A program made the position numbers and the translations under genes. Below the pieces are notes generated by a model, which ran no database searches, had not been told where the DNA came from, and worked only from the letters and a program-made list of their open reading frames with translations. From the NCBI RefSeq assembly GCF_003627815.1, contig NZ_CP032698.1:3410001-3474000 (forward strand): a stretch of DNA of 64,000 nucleotides. The letters are read 5' to 3'. Shown in pieces: positions 1 through 8,787 of the stretch; positions within the stretch are counted from its first letter, which is position 1; each line of letters begins with the position of its first letter. The DNA is from Streptomyces hundungensis (GTDB lineage Bacteria; Actinomycetota; Actinomycetes; Streptomycetales; Streptomycetaceae).

Positions 1-637
1 GGACCCGGGCGGGGTCGGTGCGGACGAGCGCGGTGCGGCCGAAGAAGCGGTGCTGGTGCCTGCGGAAACCCGCGGCGTCCATGGCGTAGGCGGCGCCGGT
101 CTCCAGGAAGTCCTGGGGGCGGTCCTGGCGGCGCGGCCGGAACGCCTTGTCGTGGCCCATGCCCTGGCCGCCGCCGAGTTCGTCCTCGCGCCACAGGAAG
201 CCGTGGAAGGGGGCGACGGTGACGGCGGTCTCGGCGCCGTCCTCGACGACCGCGGCCGCCACGCCCTCGACGTCCTCGCGGGTCAGGAAGGGGCTGGTGC
301 ACTGCACGAGCAGCACCACGTCGGCGTCCGGGTGCGCCTCCAGGGCGTGCAGCACGGCCGCCTCGCTCCCCGCGGTGTCGCCCGAGATGCCGGCCGGGCG
401 GTCCACCACGTCGGCGCCGGCCGAGCGGGCGGCGGCCGCGATCCCCGGGTCGTCGGTGGAGACGACCACATCGGTGACATGGCGGGCGGCGCGGCAGGCG
501 AGCACGGCCCGCACGACCAGCGGGACCCCGCCGACGGGAGCGAGGTTCTTGCCGGGCACCCCCTTGGAGCCGCCCCGTGCGGGGATGACGGCGAGGACTT
601 TGGGGTGGGTGCTCCCGGAGGCGTTCGGGGGTATCAC
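1..637 (-). CDS. Acylneuraminate cytidylyltransferase-like protein, 3' end cut by window edge
   Basis: This reading frame stays open to the left edge, so only about 212 N-terminal residues are present. The protein starts VIPPNASGSTHPKVLAVIPA and continues with the RGGSKGVPGKNL signature of CMP-sialic/Kdn/Kdo-type cytidylyltransferases, then VSTDDPGI and LLVQCTSPF, typical of the NeuA nucleotide-binding fold. The family activates nonulosonic or ulosonic acids with CTP for surface glycopolymers. The GTG start at 637 overlaps the stop of the upstream glycosyltransferase by four bases (GTGA), so the two are translationally coupled. In Streptomyces such genes sit in teichulosonic-acid-type wall polymer loci; the actual sugar here cannot be read from the sequence. 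Confidence 0.85.
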   Translation of the reverse strand, partial: MIPPNASGSTHPKVLAVIPARGGSKGVPGKNLAPVGGVPLVVRAVLACRAARHVTDVVVSTDDPGIAAAARSAGADVVDRPAGISGDTAGSEAAVLHALEAHPDADVVLLVQCTSPFLTREDVEGVAAAVVEDGAETAVTVAPFHGFLWREDELGGGQGMGHDKAFRPRRQDRPQDFLETGAAYAMDAAGFRRHQHRFFGRTALVRTDPARV

Positions 638-2019
638 AGTTCTCCCATCCGGCGGATGACGGGCGCGACCCGCTGCACACCGTGGCGGTAGGCGCCGCGC
701 GCCGCGTCGCGCACGGCGTCCCTGATGACCCGGCGCACCCCGGTCGGCTCGGCCGCCGGAGCCGCGCCCGGCAGGGGGGTGCCGTCGGGGGCGAGGTGGT
801 GGCGGGCGAGGATGCCGGGCAGATAGCCGGGCGCGGTGGTGGCGGTGTAGTAGGGAGCGATCGGCGGCAGGCTTTCCTTCGAAAGCAACTCGCTCATTCG
901 CTCGCGTACGTGATCGAAGGCGTGGTGGCACGCGTCTCCCGGGGCGACCCCCTGGGCGGCGAGCCACCCGGGGTCGGGCGTGGGCCGGTGTCCGGCGTCG
1001 AGCCGGTCCCAGGAGGTCAGACAGCCCGAGCCGAGGAAGTGGTGGTTGCCGAGGACCTCGCGCACGCCGAGGTCGGTGAGCACGGCCGTCGGGACCGATC
1101 GGTGCAGGGCCTCAAGGGCGGCGGTCGAGGAGACGGTCACCAGGAGGTCGGCGCGGTCCAGGACCTCGCCCATGTTCCCGTACGCGAGCGAGAAGTTGGG
1201 CGGCGGGTCCATGCCCCGGGCGAGCTTCTGGAAGGGGTGTTCCTCCAGGTGCGTGGTGTGCTCGCCGGGCTTGGAGCGGAGCTTGAGAACGACCTCGCGC
1301 CCGGGGTGACGGCGGGCGTGCCCGACCAGCCGCTCCAGCAGATAGCGGCGGTCGGCGCGGCTCTCGGGGACGGAGGGCTGGGCGGCGAAGACGACCGTGT
1401 CGCGGCCGTCCCTGGCCCGGTACGGGGCGCCGCCGAGGAAGGGCAGGGCGGCTTCGGTGACCGCTGCGGGGTCCGCGCCCACGCCCCGGTACACCGCGCG
1501 GAAGCGGTCCGCGTCGTGCCGGGAGTTGGCGAGCACGACGTCCGCGCCGTGGCGCAGGAGCAGGCCGTCGGCGAGCTTCTCGTAGACGACGCCCACGTAG
1601 CCGGTGGCGACCACGGGCCGCCGGGCTTGCCCTCGCCATCGGGCGGCGAGCCCGTGCAGCGCGGCCTGGACGGCCCCGCCGACGAGCGCGAGCACGATGA
1701 CGTCATAGCGGGGCCTGCCGTCACGGTCGGAGCCGCCCGGGGCCCCCAACGCGCCCATCAGGTGCAGGAATTGAGCCATCGTCACTTCCCGCGGGGCGGC
1801 GTCGGCGACCCCCACCTCGTCGAGCTGGCGAGGTGTGGGGGTGGCGCGGCCCCGGAGCAGGAAGCCGTCGAGTTCGGGGGCGGAGGGATCGGGCACGGCG
1901 CATTCGGCTCCGGAGGCCCGTTCGGCGAGGCGGCGCGCGGTGAGGGCGCCCCATTTCCACCGGGTGTCCGAATCCGCGAGAACCGCGATCCGCAGCCTTG
2001 AATCGGTACGTGATGGCAC
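634..2019 (-). CDS. DUF6716-like putative glycosyltransferase
   Basis: This is a predicted cytosolic glycosyltransferase of about 461 residues, resembling the actinobacterial DUF6716 family. The N-terminus RIAVLADSDTRWKWGALTA and a C-terminal half with LKLRSKPGEHTTH and LVTVSSTAALEALH look like a GT-B-type donor-binding domain. It overlaps the cytidylyltransferase by four bases and faces a GT2 gene across a short divergent promoter region, which places it in a wall-polymer locus. The start is uncertain. I chose GTG at 2019, 8 codons before the conserved RIAVLADSD; a TTG at 2058 is in frame, and neither has a convincing ribosome binding site. Acceptor and donor are unknown. Confidence 0.72.
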   Translation of the reverse strand: MPSRTDSRLRIAVLADSDTRWKWGALTARRLAERASGAECAVPDPSAPELDGFLLRGRATPTPRQLDEVGVADAAPREVTMAQFLHLMGALGAPGGSDRDGRPRYDVIVLALVGGAVQAALHGLAARWRGQARRPVVATGYVGVVYEKLADGLLLRHGADVVLANSRHDADRFRAVYRGVGADPAAVTEAALPFLGGAPYRARDGRDTVVFAAQPSVPESRADRRYLLERLVGHARRHPGREVVLKLRSKPGEHTTHLEEHPFQKLARGMDPPPNFSLAYGNMGEVLDRADLLVTVSSTAALEALHRSVPTAVLTDLGVREVLGNHHFLGSGCLTSWDRLDAGHRPTPDPGWLAAQGVAPGDACHHAFDHVRERMSELLSKESLPPIAPYYTATTAPGYLPGILARHHLAPDGTPLPGAAPAAEPTGVRRVIRDAVRDAARGAYRHGVQRVAPVIRRMGEL

Positions 2020-2193
2020 GCCGTAGAAACTAGGAAGCCGCGCGGATTCGCGGCCCAACTCGACTGCAACAACGGGTTAACAGCGTGACTATTCGCGGCG
2101 TGCGCGGCACCGGAACGGGCCGGTTGGCGTCCTTGCCATGCGTCGTTCATCCGGCATCTGTCTGCCGGACAGCACGCATGACGGGCGGCGCCC

Positions 2194-2199
2194 TAGCGT
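2194..2199 (+). promoter_or_regulatory. Leaderless-type -10 box (TAGCGT)
   Basis: TAGCGT ends 7 bases before the GTG at 2207, which would put transcription start at or next to the start codon. No Shine-Dalgarno sequence precedes that GTG. The same arrangement recurs at several genes in this window. Confidence 0.45.
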
Positions 2200-2206
2200 C
2201 ACCGCC

Positions 2207-3190
2207 GTGGTCAAGCTCTCCGTCATCGTGCCGTTCTACAACGTGCGCGCCTACGCACCCGACACCCTGCGAAGTCTGCGCGCCAACGCCCGCGACGACT
2301 TCGAGTTCCTGCTCGTCGACGACTGCTCGTCGGACGGCACGATCGAGCTGCTCGAACGCGCGGAGCGCGAGCTGCCGGGGGCGGTGCTGCTGAGACACGC
2401 CCGCAACGGGGGCCTCGCCACGGCGCGCAACACGGGCCTGGACGCGGCACGCGGCGAGTATCTGGCCTACCTGGACGGCGACGACTGGCTCGCCCCCGGC
2501 CACTTCAGTCAACTCCTGTCCTCCATAGAGGAGTTGGGGTGTGACTTCATACGCACCGACCACGTCCAGGTGACCGGCCAGGAGCGTACGGTGCACCGGG
2601 TGCCGCACGGCCGGCGCGGCGAGGTGCTGTCGCCCCGGGACGCGATCCTGCCCGCCACCCGCTCCACCTCGGTGGACTACGCGTTCGCCTGGGCCGGGAT
2701 CTACCACCGCAGGCTCGCCGACCGCGGCCTTCTGTACTTCACCGACGGGCTGCGCACGGCCGAGGACCGGCCGTGGATCTGGCGGCTGCACCGCGAGGCC
2801 GAGTCGTTCGCGGTGACCGGGCACCTCGGCGTCTTCTACCGGCGCGGCATCGCCTCCTCGCTGACCCAGATCGGCGATGCCCGTCAGCTCGATTTCATTC
2901 GCGCTTTCGACCAGGTAATAGAAGAAACGGCAAAGGACCGAGATGCGGCCGAATTGCTCCCGAAAGCCGTGCGGACGTACTGCGCGATCATTTCCCACCA
3001 TATGAGCGGCATCGAAAGGTTCGAACCCGCCGTGGCGAGAAAACTGCGGGCGCTGAGCGCGGGAGCATTGCGCCGCATGCCGCAGGACCACCTCAAGGAC
3101 GCCCTCAACTCGATGGACTCCCGCCGCGCCGCCCGGCTGCGCCGCCTGCGCCACCGTCCGGCCGCGTCCCCGGCGGGGGCTGCCGTCTGA
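2207..3190 (+). CDS. Family 2 glycosyltransferase
   Basis: The 327-residue protein is a GT-A-fold inverting glycosyltransferase. KLSVIVPFYNV at the start, VDDCSSDGT (about 37-45), the DGDDW metal/nucleotide motif (about 90-94) and AEDR (about 185-188, catalytic-base region) are all in the expected order. It probably transfers a sugar onto a wall teichoic or teichulosonic-type polymer, judged from the neighbours. I chose the GTG at 2207 because the GT2 core begins two residues later and a -10 box lies just upstream; an in-frame ATG at 2138 would add 23 residues unlike the family. The stop overlaps the next start by one base (TGATG), so the two genes are co-translated. Confidence 0.9.
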   Translation: MVKLSVIVPFYNVRAYAPDTLRSLRANARDDFEFLLVDDCSSDGTIELLERAERELPGAVLLRHARNGGLATARNTGLDAARGEYLAYLDGDDWLAPGHFSQLLSSIEELGCDFIRTDHVQVTGQERTVHRVPHGRRGEVLSPRDAILPATRSTSVDYAFAWAGIYHRRLADRGLLYFTDGLRTAEDRPWIWRLHREAESFAVTGHLGVFYRRGIASSLTQIGDARQLDFIRAFDQVIEETAKDRDAAELLPKAVRTYCAIISHHMSGIERFEPAVARKLRALSAGALRRMPQDHLKDALNSMDSRRAARLRRLRHRPAASPAGAAV

Positions 3191-4539
3191 TGCGTACGAC
3201 TCAGATCTTCGCGGCGTCCACACTATACGGGGTGGCCACCCTGGTCGCCGCGCTGGACAGCGACTGCTTCGCCCCGGCGGACCGGAGGTTGCTGCTGCTC
3301 AGCAACAACGCACCCGTTCCCGAGACGTCGGCTCCGCTGGACACCCTGCCAGGCTTCGCGGCGCTGCGGGGCCGCTTCGACGGGGTGCTGTCCTGGAACG
3401 ACACGATCGCCCCCTTCCATCCGGGCGGCTGGAGCCCCCGCCCCGACGACGTCCCCTTGTGGGAACGGCAGTTGAGGGCGGTGTGGGGCCTCGGGGACGA
3501 CCGGATCGAGCTCGCCCTGGAGTCCATCCAGGTGAACCCGGCCCAGGCGGTGGCCCAGCTGTTCCCCGACGCGCCGCTGACCGTGTACGCGGACGGTCTG
3601 ATGACGTACGGGCCCACCCGCAACAAACTGGACCCGCTGATCGGCTCACGGGTCCGGCGCGTGCTCCATCTGGATCTGGTCCCGGGCCTGCGTCCGCTGC
3701 TCCTCGGCGAGTTCGGGGTGCCGAGCGAGACGGTACCGACGGCGGCGTTCGTACGATCGGTGAGCGAACTCGCGGAAGTGGAAGAGGAGTTGAACGACCT
3801 CGTCCCGCCGAATCCGTCGGCGCACGACGAGCCGGTGGCGCTGCTCCTGGGCCAGTACCTCTCGGCGCTGGCCATCCTGACCGCCGCCGAGGAGGAGGAG
3901 CTGCATCTGCGCATGGTGCGGGGGGCGGCGGCGCGGGGTCACCGCAGGATCGTCTTCAAGCCGCACCCCTCGGCGCCCCCCGCCTCGGCGCACGCGCTGG
4001 CCGAGGCGGCGGCCGACCTGGGCGTCCAACTGACCGTCCTGGAGCGGCCGTTGCTGGCCGAGGTCCTGTACGAGCGGCTCGCCCCGGCGCTGGTCGTCGG
4101 CTGCTTCTCGACGGCGCTGCTGACCGCGTCGGCGTTCTACAAGATCCCGGTCGCCCGGGTCGGCACCGAGCTGCTCCTCGACCGGCTCGCCCCCTACCAG
4201 AACAGCAACCGGGTTCCGGTGACGATCGCGGACGCCCTGCTGCCGCCCCTGGAGCCGCCCTTGGAGGCCGACCCGTCCCCGGCGGGCGACCTGGCGGAGC
4301 TCCTCGACGCCGTGGGCTACGCGATGCAGCCGGAGCTGCGACCGGAGCTGCGGGGCGCGGCCGAGCGGTACCTCTCCACCTCCCTGGACGCCCGCACCTG
4401 GCGCTACTTCAAGCGGCGGCGCCTGACGGCGCTGGCGCTGCCGGGGGCGCTTCCCGCGCAGTTGGGCTTCATCCCGCGCAACGCGACGGTACGGCGCATG
4501 GCCCGCCGGGCCCGGTCCCTGACCCGCCGCACCCGATAG
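3190..4539 (+). CDS. Alpha-2,8-polysialyltransferase family-like protein
   Basis: The 449-residue protein resembles the POLYST family, which in other bacteria includes capsule polysialyltransferases. The start MRTTQIFAASTLYGVATLVA, a central LTVYADGLMTYGPTRN and a C-terminal RIVFKPHPSAP followed by VVGCFSTALLTASAFY match the layout of these enzymes, where the HP and S-rich motifs form the CMP-donor site. Together with the adjacent CMP-sugar cytidylyltransferase this points to polymerisation or capping of a nonulosonate-containing cell-surface polymer. The basic C-terminus (RRMARRARSLTRRTR) may associate with the membrane. The ATG overlaps the GT2 stop by one base. Confidence 0.75.
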   Translation: MRTTQIFAASTLYGVATLVAALDSDCFAPADRRLLLLSNNAPVPETSAPLDTLPGFAALRGRFDGVLSWNDTIAPFHPGGWSPRPDDVPLWERQLRAVWGLGDDRIELALESIQVNPAQAVAQLFPDAPLTVYADGLMTYGPTRNKLDPLIGSRVRRVLHLDLVPGLRPLLLGEFGVPSETVPTAAFVRSVSELAEVEEELNDLVPPNPSAHDEPVALLLGQYLSALAILTAAEEEELHLRMVRGAAARGHRRIVFKPHPSAPPASAHALAEAAADLGVQLTVLERPLLAEVLYERLAPALVVGCFSTALLTASAFYKIPVARVGTELLLDRLAPYQNSNRVPVTIADALLPPLEPPLEADPSPAGDLAELLDAVGYAMQPELRPELRGAAERYLSTSLDARTWRYFKRRRLTALALPGALPAQLGFIPRNATVRRMARRARSLTRRTR

Positions 4540-4567
4540 CGGGGGCGGGGCGAGAGGGCGGGGCTAC

Positions 4568-4605
4568 GGCGCCGGGGGCGCGGCGAGGGCGCCGGGGGCG
4601 CGGCG
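4568..4605. repeat. Two direct copies of an 18-bp GC-rich unit
   Basis: GGCGCCGGGGGCGCGGCG occurs twice, 2 bp apart, in the gap between two convergent genes. It may contribute to transcription termination, but no clean hairpin is evident. Confidence 0.5.
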
Positions 4606-4606
4606 G

Positions 4607-5254
4607 TCACTTCCGCAGCGCGTACGTCGCCTCGATGCCGGCGATCAGCACGTCGAGGCCCTCCTCGAACCGCTCGTCGTAGCTCCCGAACATCTCCGGC
4701 CCCGCCGCCGCGGCCAGCGGGAACGCGGCGAGCCGTTGGGCGCGCTCCGCCGTGTCCACCCCCGGGCCCGTCTCCCCCGGGCGGGCGTCCGTGCCCTGCT
4801 CCTCCGCGACGAAGCCCATGGTGTAGGCGTACGACGCCGTCGCGGCGCGGGTCGCGTCCCGCAGGTCGAACCCGGCCTCGATCAGGACCCCGAGGTAGAA
4901 CTCCAGGGACTCCGCGTGGTCGTTGCCGGTGAAGCGCGCGCCCCCGTACACCTTGGCGCCGTCGCGATGGCTGAGCAGCATCGAGCGCAGAGCGCGGTTG
5001 ACCGCGCGGAGCAGGCCCTGCCAGCTGTCCGCGTCCGCCCCGGGCAGGCCGTCCGCGATCATCCGCCGGTACATGACCGTCGCCATCTCGTCGAGCAGGG
5101 CTTCCTTGTTCTTGAAGTGCCAGTAGAGCGCGGGCGCCTGGACGCCGAGGTCCTTGGCGATGGCGCGCAGCGTGAGCCCTTCGAGGCCCGTGTCGTTCAG
5201 GAGCCGCAGCGCGGTGTCGGCGACCTGCCTCCGGTCGATCTTCGTCGTAGCCAC
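4607..5254 (-). CDS. TetR family repressor with TetR-type C-terminal domain
   Basis: The 215-residue protein has an N-terminal helix-turn-helix (about 8-50: TALRLLNDTGLEGLTLRAIA, then APALYWHFKNKEALLDEM). Its C-terminal part carries WQGLLRAVNRALRSMLL and LEFYLGVLIEAGFDLRDA, like the ligand-binding domain of tetracycline-repressor relatives. It starts at GTG 5254 and is divergent from a flavin monooxygenase with only 38 bp between start codons. Two perfect palindromes in that interval suit binding of a TetR dimer controlling both genes. The inducer is probably an aromatic or polycyclic compound acted on by the monooxygenase; that is inference from the pairing. Confidence 0.9.
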   Translation of the reverse strand: MATTKIDRRQVADTALRLLNDTGLEGLTLRAIAKDLGVQAPALYWHFKNKEALLDEMATVMYRRMIADGLPGADADSWQGLLRAVNRALRSMLLSHRDGAKVYGGARFTGNDHAESLEFYLGVLIEAGFDLRDATRAATASYAYTMGFVAEEQGTDARPGETGPGVDTAERAQRLAAFPLAAAAGPEMFGSYDERFEEGLDVLIAGIEATYALRK

Positions 5255-5263
5255 CTTGACAAT

Positions 5264-5276
5264 TTAACACTGTTAA
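5264..5276. promoter_or_regulatory. Palindromic operator 1 (TTAACA-C-TGTTAA)
   Basis: A perfect 6-bp inverted repeat around one base lies between the divergent tetR and monooxygenase genes. It overlaps sequence just after a TTGACA box (5256-5261), so binding should block promoters in both directions. TTAAC half-sites recur in operator 2. Confidence 0.7.
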
Positions 5277-5292
5277 GCGCACCCTTGCGAAC

Positions 5293-6783
5293 ATGGAACT
5301 TAACGACGTTAAGGAAGCTGCCCCTCCGGTCCTCCCGGTCCTTCCGGACACCACCGACGTCCTCGTCGTCGGCGCCGGCCCCACCGGCCTCGCACTCGCC
5401 ATCGACCTGGCGCGGCGCGGCGTCCCCACCCTGCTCGTGGAGAAGTCCGACCGCCTCTTCCCTGGCTCGCGCGGCAAGGGCGTCCAGCCCCGCACCCTGG
5501 AGGTCTTCGACGACCTCGGCCTCATCGACGCCGTGCGAGGGGCGGGCCGCGACTACCCGCGGATGCTGAGCTGGGAGGGGCCCGGCGGCACGGAGCGCGG
5601 CCAGGAGTGGGACATGATCGAGCGCTCCGAGCCCACCGAGCAGGAGCCCTACGCCAACGCACTGCTCATCGGCCAGTCCCGCCTCCAGGAGGTGCTCCAC
5701 ACCCATCTGCGCGCGCTCGGCGGCGAGGTCGCCTTCGGGCGCGAGGTGACCGGGCTCGTCCAGGACGACGAGGGCGTCACGGCCTCCTTCGCCGACGGCA
5801 GCGCCGTCCGGGCCCGCCACGTGGTCGCCGCGGACGGTGGCCGCTCCGGCATCCGGCGCGCGCTCGGCATCGCGATGGAGGGTGAGGACGTCGACCCCAA
5901 GCCGATGCTCGTCGCGGACCTCCTGCTCACACCGGACGCGATCGTCGACGACCGCAACTGGCATGTGTGGCGCGGCAGTTCGGAAGGCGGCGCGGTGCTC
6001 TGCCCGCTGCCCGGAGAGCCCGGCCTCTTCCAGCTCATCATCCAGTTCGCCGACGAGCACGCGGTCCCCGACATCAGCGAGGAGGGGGTCGTGGCCCACC
6101 TCACCGCGCTCACCCCGATCACCGCGCACCAGGTCACCAAGGTCGTCTGGGCCTCCGACTTCCGGCCCCGCGCCGCCCTGGCCACCCGCTACCGCGACGG
6201 CCGGGTCCTCCTCGCGGGCGACGCCGCGCACATCCACTCCCCGGCCGGCGGCCAGGGGCTCAACACGGGCGTGCAGGACGCCTACAACCTCGGCTGGAAG
6301 CTGGCTCAGGTGCTCCGCCACGGCGCCCCCGCCACGCTCCTCGACAGCTACGAACAGGAGCGGCGCCCGGTCGCTGCCGCGGTGCTCGGCCTGAGCACCC
6401 GGCTGCACCGCCACGCCATCCTCGCCAGGAACAGCCAGCGCGGCAGCGAGACCCGCCAGCTCGCCCTCGGCTACCGGGGCGGCCCGCTCGCCACCGGCCG
6501 GGCGGGCGCCCTGGAGGCCGGCGACCGCGCCCCGGACGGCCCGCTGCCCGAGGGCAGGATCTTCGACCTGCTGCGAGGCCCGCACTTCACCCTGCTCGCC
6601 GTCGACACCCCCGCCCCGCCGCTCGCCTCCGCGCAGGTCCACGTCCACGAGCTGGGCGCGTACGAGGCGTACGGGCGCGGCCTCTTCCTGATCCGCCCCG
6701 ACGGCTACGTGGGGTGGGCCGGCGAGGACACCGCCGGCCTCCACGCGTACCTGGCCTCACTCGGCTCCCTCCAACTCGACTGA
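5293..6783 (+). CDS. FAD-dependent aromatic monooxygenase
   Basis: This 496-residue class A flavoprotein hydroxylase has the FAD-binding GAGPTG (about 27-32), an ADGGRSGIR motif near 175-185 and the LLAGDAAHIHSPAGGQGLNT segment near 305, the three fingerprints of the p-hydroxybenzoate hydroxylase/RdmE group. The C-terminal thioredoxin-like tail is present and full length. Such enzymes hydroxylate phenols, polyketides or tetracycline-like drugs using NAD(P)H and O2. The start ATG lies inside operator 2, so the adjacent TetR should repress it directly. The substrate is unknown; detoxification of an aromatic compound is the simplest reading. Confidence 0.9.
   Translation: MELNDVKEAAPPVLPVLPDTTDVLVVGAGPTGLALAIDLARRGVPTLLVEKSDRLFPGSRGKGVQPRTLEVFDDLGLIDAVRGAGRDYPRMLSWEGPGGTERGQEWDMIERSEPTEQEPYANALLIGQSRLQEVLHTHLRALGGEVAFGREVTGLVQDDEGVTASFADGSAVRARHVVAADGGRSGIRRALGIAMEGEDVDPKPMLVADLLLTPDAIVDDRNWHVWRGSSEGGAVLCPLPGEPGLFQLIIQFADEHAVPDISEEGVVAHLTALTPITAHQVTKVVWASDFRPRAALATRYRDGRVLLAGDAAHIHSPAGGQGLNTGVQDAYNLGWKLAQVLRHGAPATLLDSYEQERRPVAAAVLGLSTRLHRHAILARNSQRGSETRQLALGYRGGPLATGRAGALEAGDRAPDGPLPEGRIFDLLRGPHFTLLAVDTPAPPLASAQVHVHELGAYEAYGRGLFLIRPDGYVGWAGEDTAGLHAYLASLGSLQLD
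5299..5313. promoter_or_regulatory. Palindromic operator 2 inside the first codons (CTTAACG-A-CGTTAAG)
   Basis: A perfect 7-bp inverted repeat around one base covers codons 3-7 of the monooxygenase. Its centre is 36 bp from the centre of operator 1, and the two share TTAAC half-sites. An operator inside coding sequence would act as a roadblock in addition to promoter occlusion. Confidence 0.65.
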
Positions 6784-7010
6784 TCTACAAGGCCGTTCAC
6801 GGCGCGCCGACGACCGGACCGCGCACCCCCACGGCTCCCGCGCCCCGGCGAAATCGACGTCCGGGCAAACCCGTTTCGGCGCGAGATGAACGCCCCGCGT
6901 CGGGCAGGGGAACTCCGGTGCCGGGGCCCGCTTTCCGGGGCGCGGCGGTCCTACGCTGTCGACGCCGAGGCCCGCCCGGGCCGCGGGGAACACCGGGTAA
7001 GAGGAGAGCC

Positions 7011-8159
7011 GTGACCAACACCCTGCCGCGGGTACGCGCCGACGGCGGCGGCCGGCCGGCGACCGAACACACCCCGGTGGTGGCCCCGGTCTCCCGGCTC
7101 CGCGCGCTCGACGGGCTGCGCCTGATCGCCGCCCTGATGGTGGCGCTCTACCACTACGGCGGCCGCTCGGGCGACATCAGCAAGGGCTGGGGCACCTCTC
7201 CCAAGAAGCTCTTCCCCGACGCCCACACGTGGTTCTCCTACGGCTGCCTCGGGGTGCAGATCTTCTTCGTGATCAGCGGGTTCGTCATCTGCATGAGCGG
7301 CTGGGGCCGCCCGCTGCGCTCGTTCTTCGCCTCCCGCGTCTCCCGGCTCTACCCGGCGTACTGGACGGCGGTCCTGCTCGTCACCGCGGTGTTCGCGCTG
7401 CCCTGGGTGATCTACCAGGCGGTCACGCCCAGCGCGTTCCTGGTGAACCTGACCATGCTCCAGATGCCGCTCGGGGTGCCCCGGGTGCTGGGGGTGTGCT
7501 GGACGCTCTGGGCCGAGCTCCGCTTCTACGCGCTGTTCGCCCTCTGCGTCGTCCTGCCCGGGGCGACACGGCGCCGGGTGGTGCTGTTCTGCGCGGGCTG
7601 GACCCTGGCCGCGGCCCTCGCCACGACGGCCCACCAGCCGTTCCTGGACGCTGTGTTCATGCCCGAGTACGCGCCCTTCTTCATCGGCGGCATGGGCCTG
7701 TACCTGCTGCACCGCGACCGGCGTGACATCACCGCCTGGGGCATCGTCGCCGTCAGCTGGGCCATCGGCCAGCACGAGGCGGTGGCCGGGCTGTGGCACA
7801 GGCCGAATCCGGCGGCCTTCTCCAACCGGCACGCCTGGGTGATCATCGCCATCATCACGCTGGGGTTCGCGCTGGTCGGTGCGATCGCGCTCGGACGCCT
7901 GCGGTGGGCGGACTGGCGTTGGCTCACGGTGGCGGGGGCCCTGACCTACCCGTTCTATCTGGTGCACGAGCACCTGGGCTGGGTCGTGGTCGGCGTCCTG
8001 CACCGCGGCCTCTGCGTGCCCGCCCCCGCCACCTTCGCCCTGACCCTCGCGGCGATGCTGGGGCTCGCCTGGCTGATGAACCGCTCCGTGGAGCGCTGGG
8101 CGACACCGATGCTGCGCGCGGCGCTGATCAGGCCCCCGGCGCCGTCCGGTCGGACCTGA
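7011..8159 (+). CDS. Membrane acyltransferase (acyltransferase_3 family)
   Basis: The 382-residue polytopic membrane protein starts with a short cytosolic tail, then LRALDGLRLIAALMVALYHY, the family signature with the conserved His. VQIFFVISGFVICMSGWGRP and SRLYPAYW follow, then about ten hydrophobic segments ending in TYPFYLVHEHLGWVVV. These proteins O-acylate sugars or lipids at the membrane using acyl-CoA. The GTG at 7011 follows a GAGGAGAG ribosome binding site. It is tail-to-tail with the Uma2 gene (4-bp gap), with no co-transcribed partner. The preceding 227 bp (6784-7010) hold only this gene's promoter region, with no clear motif. Confidence 0.85.
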   Translation: MTNTLPRVRADGGGRPATEHTPVVAPVSRLRALDGLRLIAALMVALYHYGGRSGDISKGWGTSPKKLFPDAHTWFSYGCLGVQIFFVISGFVICMSGWGRPLRSFFASRVSRLYPAYWTAVLLVTAVFALPWVIYQAVTPSAFLVNLTMLQMPLGVPRVLGVCWTLWAELRFYALFALCVVLPGATRRRVVLFCAGWTLAAALATTAHQPFLDAVFMPEYAPFFIGGMGLYLLHRDRRDITAWGIVAVSWAIGQHEAVAGLWHRPNPAAFSNRHAWVIIAIITLGFALVGAIALGRLRWADWRWLTVAGALTYPFYLVHEHLGWVVVGVLHRGLCVPAPATFALTLAAMLGLAWLMNRSVERWATPMLRAALIRPPAPSGRT

Positions 8160-8163
8160 ACGG

Positions 8164-8760
8164 TCAGTCGCCGTCCCCGTCGAGCAGAACGTCGACGGGA
8201 AGCTCCAGGGTGACGCCCACGGACGAGGGCAGGACCACGGTCGCACCCCGTTCGTAGCGGGAGCGGGTGCGGTAGGTGTCCCCCACCGGATCCGTGAGCA
8301 CCAGGACCTCGCCGTGCTTGCGGTCGGCGACGACGTACACCGGGATCCGCGCCTCCGCGTATGTCTCGGCCTTGGTGACCAGGTCGTTGCCCCAGTTGGA
8401 CGACGTCACCTCCAGGACGAGCCGGAAGACGTTCGCCGCGTAGCAGTTCTTCGTGACCAGGGCGTCCTTGTAGTCGGCGTCGACGATGGCCCAGTCCGGC
8501 TCGGCGTAGTCGTCGGGGCCGGTACCGAGCCAGACGCCGATGCCGGGGAGCGACTTGAGCCCGGACTCCCTGCCTCCGGCTTGCCGGAACTGATAGACCA
8601 GCTCAGCCACGGTCTCCTGGTGCGGGCCGTCAGGCGGTGGTGTCACGACGATGCTCCCCTTGAGGACCTCCACGCGATGTCCGGGCAGCGCCTCCGAGAG
8701 GCGGTCGGCGGCTTCGCCGATCGTCATCTCGCTCAGTATTACGGCCACGGCATCCTCCAT
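8164..8760 (-). CDS. Uma2 family protein (PD-(D/E)XK nuclease fold)
   Basis: The 198-residue protein belongs to the Uma2/DUF820 family. GSIVVTPPPDGPHQETVAEL, YAEPDWAIVDAD, FRLVLEVTSSN and KAETYAEARIPVYVVADRK give the D-x(n)-ExT-K arrangement of a restriction-endonuclease-like fold. The family is hugely expanded in Streptomyces and its role is unsettled. I chose the ATG at 8760 because GGAGAG lies 11 bp upstream; a GTG four codons earlier abuts that site. A second copy lies at 20.2 kb and shares much of the core sequence. Confidence 0.82.
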   Translation of the reverse strand: MEDAVAVILSEMTIGEAADRLSEALPGHRVEVLKGSIVVTPPPDGPHQETVAELVYQFRQAGGRESGLKSLPGIGVWLGTGPDDYAEPDWAIVDADYKDALVTKNCYAANVFRLVLEVTSSNWGNDLVTKAETYAEARIPVYVVADRKHGEVLVLTDPVGDTYRTRSRYERGATVVLPSSVGVTLELPVDVLLDGDGD

Positions 8761-8787
8761 TCGGGAGACCACTCTCCACCGAGAGTA

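Noticed and set aside
634..2001. Long plus-strand frame antisense to the DUF6716-like gene
   Set aside because: Composition is Gly/Arg/Val-rich without any motif, and the minus-strand protein has recognisable family segments and coupling to its neighbour.
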